64,000 nt of DNA from an uncultured Ruminiclostridium sp. Lineage in GTDB: Bacteria; Bacillota; Clostridia; Oscillospirales; Ruminococcaceae. This document shows positions 44,714 through 51,892 of this stretch, one piece after another; positions within the stretch are counted from its first letter, which is position 1; each line of letters begins with the position of its first letter. The notes below the pieces were generated by a model that saw only the letters and a program-made list of their open reading frames with translations, was not told the origin of the DNA and ran no database searches. The position numbers were made by a program, and so were the translations under genes. The stretch covers positions 1-64,000 of the forward strand of contig CAJUQV010000020.1 in the NCBI GenBank assembly GCA_910588335.1, in the 5' to 3' direction.

Positions 44714-44730
44714 TTCGACCGTCGGTCGAA
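44714..44730. promoter_or_regulatory. TetR-type operator, site 1
   Basis: TTCGACC-GTC-GGTCGAA, a perfect 7 bp inverted repeat placed at about +7 to +24 of the leftward promoter, so a bound repressor would block it. The tetR-like gene is divergent. Confidence 0.88.
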
Positions 44731-44743
44731 TTTCTCTAAATAT

Positions 44744-44772
44744 ATCTTAGCACTTTTGGCTTCAAAGGTCAA
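44744..44772 (-). promoter_or_regulatory. Sigma-A promoter of the hydrolase/condensation/ACP/ligase operon
   Basis: TTGACC (44767-44772) - 17 bp - TAAGAT (44744-44749), with operator site 1 directly downstream. Confidence 0.8.
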
Positions 44773-44792
44773 GGGCGTTTATAAACAAAACA

Positions 44793-44821
44793 TTGAAATT
44801 CTTTTAAATTTGTGATACAAT
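44793..44821 (+). promoter_or_regulatory. Sigma-A promoter of the tetR-like gene
   Basis: TTGAAA (44793-44798) - 17 bp - TACAAT (44816-44821), 60 bp before the ATG. No operator copy overlaps it, so autorepression is not evident. Confidence 0.75.
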
Positions 44822-44881
44822 ACAAATAAGGACATTAAAAATATATTCCATCTGTGAATTATTCGGAAAGGGAAAGAGAGA

Positions 44882-45490
44882 ATGAAGCAGGACAAGCGCG
44901 AGATTATATATGACGCTCTTGAGAGGCTTATGTGCAAGGTGCCTTTTAAAGATATTTCGGTGGAGTCCATTGCCAGAGAGGCAAATGTGGGAAAAGGCAG
45001 CATATATTATTATTTTGAAAGCAAGGACGAAATATTAGACAGCCTTATAGAGCGAAGCTTCAGAAGAGCGATAAGAGAGTACCTTAACTGCATCAATTAC
45101 GAACAGAGCGCCTTGGGACGAATAAAGCAGCTTTTTCGCAGCGTTCTGAAAAAGGACTTTGGCGACAGCCGCCGAAACCTTATTATAACCCTTCACCTAA
45201 GCGACGACCTCATGCTGCACAATAAGCTCAAGGAGGTAGCCGTACAGGAGCTTGCCCCTGTTCTTACCGTCCTTCTGGAACAGGGGCTTGAAGAAGGCTC
45301 CATAAAGGTGGAGTATCCGAAGGAAAGCTCGGAAATAATGGTTGCCGCCCTTACCGTTTTTTTAGACAGCTCAAGGGACGAAAAAGGTTCGCTGAAGAAA
45401 AAACTCAAAATTTTCGCGGGAGTGCTTGAAACCTGCCTTAAAACGCCTAAGGGAAGCTTTGATTTTTTGTTTGAGGGACTTGAACAATAA
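44882..45490 (+). CDS. TetR family transcriptional regulator
   Basis: A 202-residue repressor. The N-terminal helix-turn-helix is clear (about residues 20-50: DISVESIAREANVGKGSIYY then YFESKDEIL). The C-terminal ligand-binding domain is all helical and not assignable to a ligand. It is divergent from the acyl-condensation operon, whose promoter region and second gene each carry the same TTCGACC-N3-GGTCGAA palindrome, so it very probably represses that operon until an acyl or lipid-like signal binds. ATG preceded by GGAAAGGGAAAG. Confidence 0.92.
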   Translation: MKQDKREIIYDALERLMCKVPFKDISVESIAREANVGKGSIYYYFESKDEILDSLIERSFRRAIREYLNCINYEQSALGRIKQLFRSVLKKDFGDSRRNLIITLHLSDDLMLHNKLKEVAVQELAPVLTVLLEQGLEEGSIKVEYPKESSEIMVAALTVFLDSSRDEKGSLKKKLKIFAGVLETCLKTPKGSFDFLFEGLEQ

Positions 45491-45511
45491 AAAAACATAT
45501 GTCATTTTCCC

Positions 45512-45567
45512 TTAAGGCAACACAGCGCAATGACCGCCTGACGGCTTTGTGTGCGGTGTTGCCTTAA
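45512..45567. repeat. Family D element D3
   Basis: A 56 bp hairpin: TTAAGGCAACACAGCGCA at the left, TGTGCGGTGTTGCCTTAA at the right. It lies just after the tetR-like stop and may also end its transcript. Confidence 0.8.
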
Positions 45568-45659
45568 AAATATTAACTTGAAAATTACGCTGAAATATGT
45601 TTAAATAAAATACTGCTTTGGCAGCGCTTCATTATAAATAAAAAAAAGGAGACAAAAGA

Positions 45660-45935
45660 ATGATTGCGCAAAAGGTAGTATGCCGCCTTTAACGATATAA
45701 GTGAATACGGATGGGTATTCATAATGTCGGACAGATCTTCGGAGGTACTTTCCGCTGCGGCCGATCTTAGGATAATACTTATATCTGTATAGCGAGTATG
45801 CTTATACTTGCGATAACTGCGTATTATTTTATCAGCAGAATGATATCCCCTCTGAAGTCTGTGGAAAGATCGGTGGGTTCGCTTGGAAGAGTGCGCTTGG
45901 ACGCAGTAGAGATCGTTGAAAAATATACGCGAGGA
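45660..45935 (+). pseudogene. Methyl-accepting chemotaxis protein relic
   Basis: An ATG with AAAGGAG starts a short frame, then a decayed segment encodes FNDISEYGWVFIMSDRSSEV and LRIILISV, and after a one-base frameshift near 45797 MLILAITAYYFISRMISPLK, SVERSVGSLGRVRLD and VEIVEKYTRG. This is the end of a sensor domain, a membrane helix and the start of a HAMP domain. The signalling domain is missing; the relic ends at element A4. It fits loss by internal deletion plus element insertion. Confidence 0.75.
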
Positions 45936-46078
45936 AATGGCGGGTATTTGACCCAAAATGGTTAGCTTCAAGGAAAAAAACGCAGTCAAACCGTCGTTTG
46001 ACGAGACCTTTTTGACGCAGAAGATGACCGTTTTGGGGGCGAAAATACGGCGTTTTTGATTTTTCAAACAAGCCATAG
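45925..46078. mobile_element. Family A MITE-like element, copy A4 (left end lost)
   Basis: The body and the right end (TTTTCAAACAAGCCATA) match family A, but the left inverted end is not recognisable; it merges with the chemotaxis-receptor relic. Confidence 0.75.
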
Positions 46079-46100
46079 TATAAAACAGATTTTATAAAAT

Positions 46101-46143
46101 AAAAACAATACCTTGTATCCCAAAAGATACAAGGTATTGTTTT
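46101..46143. terminator. Bidirectional terminator-like hairpin
   Basis: An 18 bp stem, AAAACAATACCTTGTATC and its complement, with a short AAAA loop and T/A runs at both ends. Confidence 0.8.
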
Positions 46144-46162
46144 AAAGTGTAGTTTAAACAAG

Positions 46163-46191
46163 CTGCCGGAATTGCTTTGCAATTCCGGCAG
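46163..46191 (-). terminator. Terminator of rpsT
   Basis: CTGCCGGAATT pairs with AATTCCGGCAG around a short loop, 27 bp after the rpsT stop; only a weak T tract (CTTGTTT) follows leftward, so the next hairpin may back it up. Confidence 0.65.
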
Positions 46192-46217
46192 TGGTTATAA
46201 TAGTTTTGTCAAAAAAA

Positions 46218-46463
46218 TTACGCGGAAGCAGCGGCCTTTTTCGCCATTCTCGATTTAAGACGGGCGGCCTTGTTTTTATGGATAAGTCCCTTGCCTGCAG
46301 CCTTATCAAGCTTCTTAACGGCGGTAAGTCTTGCTTCGGCGGTTGCGCCTTCGGCTCTCGCCTGCTTCATAACGGTCTTGAGCTGGGTCTTTGCAGCCTT
46401 GTTGCGGGCTTGTCTTACCTTGGAGACCAGAACTCTCTTCTTGGCAGATTTAATGTTAGGCAT
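46218..46463 (-). CDS. rpsT: 30S ribosomal protein S20
   Basis: An 81-residue basic protein that binds 16S rRNA. The family start PNIKSAKKRVLVSKVRQARN and the end IHKNKAARLKSRMAKK are both present, and the length is normal. Of two adjacent ATGs the second (46463) has better spacing from AAGGAGG (7 bp). It is divergent from gpr; the rpsT/gpr/spoIIP neighbourhood is conserved in spore-forming Firmicutes. Confidence 0.97.
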   Translation of the reverse strand: MPNIKSAKKRVLVSKVRQARNKAAKTQLKTVMKQARAEGATAEARLTAVKKLDKAAGKGLIHKNKAARLKSRMAKKAAASA

Positions 46464-46568
46464 CATTACACCTCCTTACATATATAAAAATATGAAATTC
46501 AATGCTTTTTAAAGACAATAAACAGGATTTGTTTATTTGAAAGCAATTCTTTCTTTTCTGCTCGATAT

Positions 46569-46597
46569 ATTTTACCACAAAAAAAAGAAAAATTCAA
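46569..46597 (-). promoter_or_regulatory. Sigma-A promoter of rpsT
   Basis: TTGAAT (46592-46597) - 17 bp - TAAAAT (46569-46574), about 105 bp before the start codon. Confidence 0.7.
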
Positions 46598-46713
46598 GGC
46601 TTTTTAAACTTTTTTTAAAATATTGGTATATTTTCACAAAGAAGAGAAAAAATCAGTTATACAAAGTGTTTTTATTGTTAAAAATAAACAATCGCTGTTG
46701 AAAGGAAAAGACC

Positions 46714-47526
46714 GTGAAAAGAAAAAGAAGCGACTTGGCGGTGGAATTTGCCGCCGATCTTGACGAAAACGACGTAAAGCTAACCGAAGTTGTATACGAA
46801 GGAATAAAGGCAACCGACGTGACCTTGGGAAGCAAGGGCGGTAAGCTTATAGGAAAGCCGAAAGGAAGATATATCACCCTTCATTGTGAGAACGAGGATA
46901 AGATTCGCTTGGGCTGCGCCTTGGCGCACTGCATAAAGGAGCTTTTACAACCGTCCATGTCATGGGAAAAGGTAATGGTTGCGGGTCTGGGCAACGAAAG
47001 AGTGACTCCAGACAGCTTGGGGGCGCGAACAGTAAGACACATCCCCGCCACGGCGCACCTTGCCGCCACCGACGAGTTCAAAGAACTTGGGCTTCGCCCG
47101 GTGGTAGTGATAGAAACGGGAGTGATGGGGCAAACGGGGCTGGAAAGCGCCGACTGTCTTAATTTTGTGGCCAAAAACGTGCTTCCCGCAGCGGTCATAG
47201 CCATTGACAGCTTAGCCTGCGGAGATTTTTCCCGCTTAGGCTCCACCATACAAATCACCGATTCCGGAATAGCTCCCGGCAGCGGCGTAGGAGGCAGCCG
47301 CCGACCGCTTAACAGGGAGGTTATAGGCAGTAAGGTAATAGCGGTGGGGGTTCCAACCGTAATAGACCTTGACAGCGTTACCGACAAGGTAAATTATCCG
47401 ATGATGGTAACTCCGAGAGATATTGACGGAGTAATAAGCCGTTTTTCGGAAATAATTGCCATGGGCGTAAATTCCGCCCTTAACCCCACCCTCACCAAAG
47501 AGGAAATTGAAATGCTTAGTTTTTAA
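46714..47526 (+). CDS. gpr: Germination protease GPR
   Basis: A 270-residue protease that degrades small acid-soluble DNA-binding proteins when spores germinate. It begins at the GPR signature RSDLAVEFA, followed by VMVAGLGNERVTPDSLGART, VIETGVMGQTGLESAD and IAIDSLACGDFSRLGSTIQI, and the SGVGGSRRPLNREVIG loop. It is shorter than the 320-370 residues of Bacillus GPR, mainly at the C-terminus, which is common in Ruminococcaceae. The start is GTG at 46714 with GAAAGGAAAAG. It is normally made in the forespore; no clear sigma-G promoter was recognised. Confidence 0.94.
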   Translation: MKRKRSDLAVEFAADLDENDVKLTEVVYEGIKATDVTLGSKGGKLIGKPKGRYITLHCENEDKIRLGCALAHCIKELLQPSMSWEKVMVAGLGNERVTPDSLGARTVRHIPATAHLAATDEFKELGLRPVVVIETGVMGQTGLESADCLNFVAKNVLPAAVIAIDSLACGDFSRLGSTIQITDSGIAPGSGVGGSRRPLNREVIGSKVIAVGVPTVIDLDSVTDKVNYPMMVTPRDIDGVISRFSEIIAMGVNSALNPTLTKEEIEMLSF

Positions 47527-47590
47527 GTCAAAAAAGTCATATGTCCCGTCCTTCCCCCATATACATTAACAAAACAGGACAGAAACAATA

Positions 47591-47735
47591 AGCGCTTGTG
47601 TTCATAGGATATAGCACGCGTCTTTTCGGCAAATATTGCCGCTTGAAATACGTCAAGTATTCCTTCGGCTTTCCGCCTTGTTCTCGTCGATATTTGCTCG
47701 AAAATTCGCGCACAAATCCTATGAACACAAGCTCT
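47591..47735. mobile_element. Family B MITE-like element B2
   Basis: A 145 bp element; AGCGCTTGTGTTCATAGGAT at the left end mirrors the right end read backwards, and the inner arms TTTTCGGCAAATATTGCC / TATTTGCTCGAAAA match B1. It lies between gpr and spoIIP and happens to leave an open frame in front of spoIIP. Confidence 0.82.
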
Positions 47736-47816
47736 GACGGAAGTTTAAAATTTTATTTTTACACATCTTTATCTACCATTATTTTAAACTTCCTCAAGGA
47801 AGGACAGGTAACGGAA

Positions 47817-49199
47817 ATGAAAAAGAATGCAGCCTTGAAATTTGCCGCCTCCGCTCTTGCGGTGGGGGCTTTGCCGTTTGTTGTGACAAGAGCGATAAAC
47901 AACCCGCCCGATATGAATAAGCTTGTGGCGGCCGCGGTTAATTTTACAGCTTCCCCCGCATTTGCGGAAACGGAGGATATCGGAAACGGAAATCTTATTT
48001 TATATAAACCTATTCCCGAAGGAACGGAAGAGGCTTTGACTCACGGCGGAAAAACCGTACCCAAAAAAGAATCGGATGAAAGAGAAAACTACGGTCAGGC
48101 ACAAGCTTCTTCCAATCGGTCAGAGTCGGAGGAAACATTCGCGGAACCGGAAATGCCGACCGAAACAACTTCGGAATCGGCTTTGGAGGAAACTGTGCCC
48201 GCCGAATCCGTTTCCGAGTCTGTTTCCGAATCCGATTGGGACTTGGCTTCGGATAGCACCTCCGAAACGGTTTCCGAAACAATTTCCGTTCAGACTCCGG
48301 AATCTTCTCCGGAAACGGATTCTTCCGGAAAAAGCTACATAATAACTCAAAACATAAGCGAACAAAAGGAAGACCTTTCCGTTTTCAACAGCCGTGATCT
48401 TCAGGTAGAGCATATGACCTTCGAGTCAAACAACGGAACCGATTTTCTTTGGCTTAATGAAGGCGGACAGGTGAGAAACTGCACCGAGCTTGACAACGAT
48501 TTTCTTAAGGAACAAATGAATATCCCCACCGATATTAAAATAGAAGCCTATTCGGAACAGCCTCAGGTACTGATAATGCACACTCACGCCTGCGAAAGCT
48601 ATCTTACCGGAGACGGAAGCTTTCAGGACGAGACTTACACCTGCCGTACCGCCGACGCTTCCCAGAGCGTTGTGGCGGTGGGGCGGAAGATAGCGGAAAA
48701 ACTGGCGGAAAACGGTATATGTGTGCTGCACGACGGAACTCTTCATGATTATCCTTCTTATAACGGCTCTTATGACAGGGCGGAGGAAACAATAACCAAC
48801 ATTTTAGCCGCGTATCCCTCCATAAAAGTGGTATTGGACATACACCGGGACGGGATAGCGGAGGAGGACGGCACCCCGATAGCGGCGGTAAACGAAATAA
48901 ACGGAAAAAAAGCGGCTCAGGTGATGATAATCTCCGCCGCTTCGGACGGCTATTATTACGTGCCCAATTATCTGGAGAATTTTCATTTCGCCTGTCTTCT
49001 TCAACAGTATATGGAGAAAGAGAACAACGGCATCACCCGTCCCATTCTTTTTGAGTACTGTCAATATAATCAGCACCTGACCACAGGCTCTCTTCTTATC
49101 GAGGTCGGTTCACAGGGAAATACGCTTGAACAAGCCTTGTACAGCGGGGAACTGATAGGCGGAAGCATTGCCAGAGCACTTTTGTCGTTAAGCGAATGA
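47817..49199 (+). CDS. spoIIP: Stage II sporulation protein P
   Basis: A 460-residue peptidoglycan hydrolase of the DMP engulfment machine. Residues 1-30 hold a signal/anchor helix; about 100-185 is a Ser/Glu/Thr-rich linker; the catalytic domain (about 230-460) has VLIMHTHACESYL (zinc-type His/Glu motif), VLDIHRDGI and the closing SLLIEVGSQGNTLEQA. The frame is open back to 47598 through element B2, but the ATG at 47817 begins the MKKNAALKFA signal sequence and is the real start. It follows gpr, as in many Clostridia. Confidence 0.93.
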   Translation: MKKNAALKFAASALAVGALPFVVTRAINNPPDMNKLVAAAVNFTASPAFAETEDIGNGNLILYKPIPEGTEEALTHGGKTVPKKESDERENYGQAQASSNRSESEETFAEPEMPTETTSESALEETVPAESVSESVSESDWDLASDSTSETVSETISVQTPESSPETDSSGKSYIITQNISEQKEDLSVFNSRDLQVEHMTFESNNGTDFLWLNEGGQVRNCTELDNDFLKEQMNIPTDIKIEAYSEQPQVLIMHTHACESYLTGDGSFQDETYTCRTADASQSVVAVGRKIAEKLAENGICVLHDGTLHDYPSYNGSYDRAEETITNILAAYPSIKVVLDIHRDGIAEEDGTPIAAVNEINGKKAAQVMIISAASDGYYYVPNYLENFHFACLLQQYMEKENNGITRPILFEYCQYNQHLTTGSLLIEVGSQGNTLEQALYSGELIGGSIARALLSLSE

Positions 49200-49257
49200 T
49201 TTTTAATAAAATACGTCTTTTTCTCTTTACATTTCATTTCTTTTATGCTATAATCCC

Positions 49258-49313
49258 TTAAAAGCGACACCGCACGCAAAGCCGTAGGCGTTCATTGTGC
49301 GGTGTTGCCTTAA
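49258..49313. repeat. Family D element D4
   Basis: A 56 bp hairpin with GCGACACCGCACGCAAAG at the left and TGTGCGGTGTTGCCTTAA at the right, between spoIIP and the GH5 gene. Confidence 0.75.
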
Positions 49314-49346
49314 ACAAAACCAAAGCATAAAGGAGGCTAAAAAACC

Positions 49347-50387
49347 GTGGACATAAAAGAAAAAGACGCGGATTTCAAAAATACCGCCGAGCTTGTGAAA
49401 GCCATGGGTATCGGTTGGAACTTAGGCAATACCTTAGATCCCATAAACAGCTCTAAAGCAAAAACCGATCTTGATTATGAAACCGCATGGCATAACGTCA
49501 GAACCACAAAAGAACTTATTTCGTTTGTAAAATCGGAGGGCTTTGATACAATACGCCTTCCCGTCACATGGATAAACCACATCGACCCGGAAAGCTATAA
49601 AATAAACAAACCGTGGCTTGATCGGGTGCGCGAGATAACGGACTGGTGTATGGACGAAGGGTTTTACGTTATACTTAACCTTCACCATGACGAGGTATGG
49701 ATAAATACCGCTCAGTCCGATTACGAGGGAGTGATGAAAAGGTATAAGGCGCTGTGGGAGCAGATCGCCTCTGAATTCGGCGATTATTCCCATAGACTTA
49801 TCTTTGAGTCAATGAACGAGGTGGAATTCAAGGATATAGGCGAAGCCAAGGGATGTGAGCTTATAAGCCGAATAAACGCCGAATTTACCTCTCTTATTCG
49901 CAACAGCGGAAAAAGGAACGCCGACCGTTATCTGCTGTTGGCGGGTTATCGCACCGATATAGATATCACCTGCGGCGAAAGCGGCTTTGTACTACCCAAC
50001 GACGATAGGATAACAGTGTCGCTTCATTACTATTCCCCGTCCGAATTTGCCATAGCAAATAAAAAAAACTCTTACGGATATCAAAGAACATGGGGAACCG
50101 AAAAAGACTTTGAATATCTGGACGGACAGATGAAAAAGCTTAAAGACAGGTTTATTGATAAGGGTATTCCCGTTATTTTGGGTGAATACGGCTGTACATT
50201 GCGGGATAAGGATTTGGATTGCAGAAAGCTTTATCTTATAAAGGTGGCTGAATATTGTCTTAAATACGATATATGTCCTTTATTATGGGACAACGGAGAA
50301 GAGGTTGACAGAATAAATTTGCGCTGGAGAACCGAAGGTCTGGGCGAAGCGTTAAGAGAAGCAAAAAATAAATACGTAAAATATTAA
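49347..50387 (+). CDS. GH5 glycoside hydrolase without signal peptide (GH5_4-like)
   Basis: A 346-residue single-domain beta-glucanase. Seen: GIGWNLGNTLDP (about 21-32), TIRLPVTWINH, NLHHDEVW, the acid/base Glu in IFESMNEVEF, SLHYYSPSEF, the nucleophile Glu in VILGEYGCT, and LLWDNGE. These fit GH5 subfamily 4 (endoglucanase/xyloglucanase/lichenase). No signal peptide, linker or binding module is present, so it should act inside the cell on imported oligosaccharides. The start is GTG at 49347 with a perfect AAAGGAGG; an upstream signal-bearing extension is excluded by stop codons and element D4. Confidence 0.93.
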   Translation: MDIKEKDADFKNTAELVKAMGIGWNLGNTLDPINSSKAKTDLDYETAWHNVRTTKELISFVKSEGFDTIRLPVTWINHIDPESYKINKPWLDRVREITDWCMDEGFYVILNLHHDEVWINTAQSDYEGVMKRYKALWEQIASEFGDYSHRLIFESMNEVEFKDIGEAKGCELISRINAEFTSLIRNSGKRNADRYLLLAGYRTDIDITCGESGFVLPNDDRITVSLHYYSPSEFAIANKKNSYGYQRTWGTEKDFEYLDGQMKKLKDRFIDKGIPVILGEYGCTLRDKDLDCRKLYLIKVAEYCLKYDICPLLWDNGEEVDRINLRWRTEGLGEALREAKNKYVKY

Positions 50388-50410
50388 AAACTTAATTTAA
50401 AATTCATGTA

Positions 50411-50450
50411 GAAAATCTCCCTTTACCTAAAACGGCAAAGGGAGATTTTC
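50411..50450. terminator. Bidirectional terminator
   Basis: A 13 bp stem, GAAAATCTCCCTTT and its complement, with A/T runs; serves the GH5 gene and the convergent ABC operon. Confidence 0.85.
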
Positions 50451-50497
50451 ACATATTGAAGTGAGAAAAAAACAAATTTTGAAATGAAAAAACTTCG

Positions 50498-51892
50498 TCA
50501 CTCATTCTTTATTGCTTCAAGAGCGCTTATCTTTACCGCTCTGTTAGCGGGGTAAAAGCCTGAAATAAGGCCTATTATCGTTGAGAATGCCAGAGCCAGA
50601 AGAACCAGCCATATAGGTATTATAGAAATAGGAGAACTGCCATCGGTGTAGATTCCAAACATATTCGCAAAGGTATCGCTGCCCAGCGTGTTCATTACAG
50701 CCGAAATAATATAGCTTATAACGGTGCCTATCGCTCCGCCGAGAAGGCCTATCATTCCCGCTTCCATAAGGAACACCACTCTTATATTGCTGATAAAACA
50801 GCCTAATACCTTCATTATGCCTATTTCTCTGGTGCGCTCATAAATCGACATTATCATGGTGTTGGTAATGCCTATTGCCGCAACAAGAAGGCTTATTGCC
50901 GCCAGACAGCCCAATACCATCTGAACCACGCCCAACTGCCCTTGCATACTCTTTCTTTGGGAAGCCATGCTTGAGGTATTGTAGCCCAGGTCGGAAAGTA
51001 TCGTTTCCACCGCGTCCACGTTGTTTATATCGTCCACCCAGAGCTTTATCTGTGAAAATTCCGGCTCCTTTGCGTCCTTTACATTGTTTAAGCGGTTGTA
51101 GCTGTTAATTATCTCTTTGGCAAAATCCATATCTATCATCAGGCTGTATACGGTCTGCCAGTCGTTATCCTGTTCCAATACCGCCGCGGTGGTCATTTTG
51201 AATTCGTAAGCTCTGCCTCCGCTCTGATAGGTGCCGTCGTCATTTGGCTTTTTTGTGTTGTTTATATAGATTTGAACGCTTTCGGTCATTGGGTCGAAGA
51301 AAGGCTCCGACCAGGTGCCGTCCGGCATCTGCTGCTTATAGGTGTATGAATTCTGCCCCTTTTTTTTGGTATCACGGAACTGGTAGGCCGCCTCGTTGCC
51401 GAATACCAGAGTGTGAAGGGTGTCGTCTCCCGAAGGATAATCTCCCTGTTCGGGAACATATCCCATTTTTTTAAGGGCGCTGAAATCCACACCGTATATT
51501 TCTATCCAGTTGGCTCTGTATCTTCCGTTTTTTCCCGCCGAAACGGTAACATAATTGCTGTCTACCTCGATCTTGGGAAATACCGTCTCCACATGGTCAA
51601 GATTTTTCATCATCTCCAGCGCGTCCTCGTCAAGCTTTGGCTTGTCTTCGGAATTGGATGTGCTGCTGTCCCCTACCCATACATATCGGCTGTTGCCGTA
51701 AATGGTGATGGCGTTAAGGTCGCCCCAAGAAGCCAGCATATTGTCCATTGCGGCGTTCATTCCCTGACCTAATGAAATCATGACAATAATGGCGCAGCAG
51801 CCTATTATTACACCGATAACCGTAAGCAAAGTTCTGCCCTTGCGTCTCCACAGATTACGGAGACACATGATTATCATGTCAAATAACTTCAT
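50498..51892 (-). CDS. MacB-type ABC exporter permease
   Basis: A 464-residue membrane protein: helix 1 at about residues 20-45 with RKGRTLLTVIGVIIGCCAI, a large outside domain (about 50-330) and three C-terminal helices (about 335-450) carrying MSIYERTREIGIMKVLG, the FtsX/MacB hallmark. Its ATG overlaps the end of the 844-residue gene by 14 bp. Works with the ATPase at 54481-55224 to move or pull on a substrate outside the membrane (mechanotransmission type). Confidence 0.92.
   Translation of the reverse strand: MKLFDMIIMCLRNLWRRKGRTLLTVIGVIIGCCAIIVMISLGQGMNAAMDNMLASWGDLNAITIYGNSRYVWVGDSSTSNSEDKPKLDEDALEMMKNLDHVETVFPKIEVDSNYVTVSAGKNGRYRANWIEIYGVDFSALKKMGYVPEQGDYPSGDDTLHTLVFGNEAAYQFRDTKKKGQNSYTYKQQMPDGTWSEPFFDPMTESVQIYINNTKKPNDDGTYQSGGRAYEFKMTTAAVLEQDNDWQTVYSLMIDMDFAKEIINSYNRLNNVKDAKEPEFSQIKLWVDDINNVDAVETILSDLGYNTSSMASQRKSMQGQLGVVQMVLGCLAAISLLVAAIGITNTMIMSIYERTREIGIMKVLGCFISNIRVVFLMEAGMIGLLGGAIGTVISYIISAVMNTLGSDTFANMFGIYTDGSSPISIIPIWLVLLALAFSTIIGLISGFYPANRAVKISALEAIKNE

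Noticed and set aside
46600..46713. Sigma-G promoter before gpr
   Set aside because: GTATA and CAGTTATA occur, but the spacing is about 23 bp rather than 18.
48010..48413. Frames opposite the spoIIP linker
   Set aside because: Shadows of the Ser/Glu-rich linker of spoIIP.
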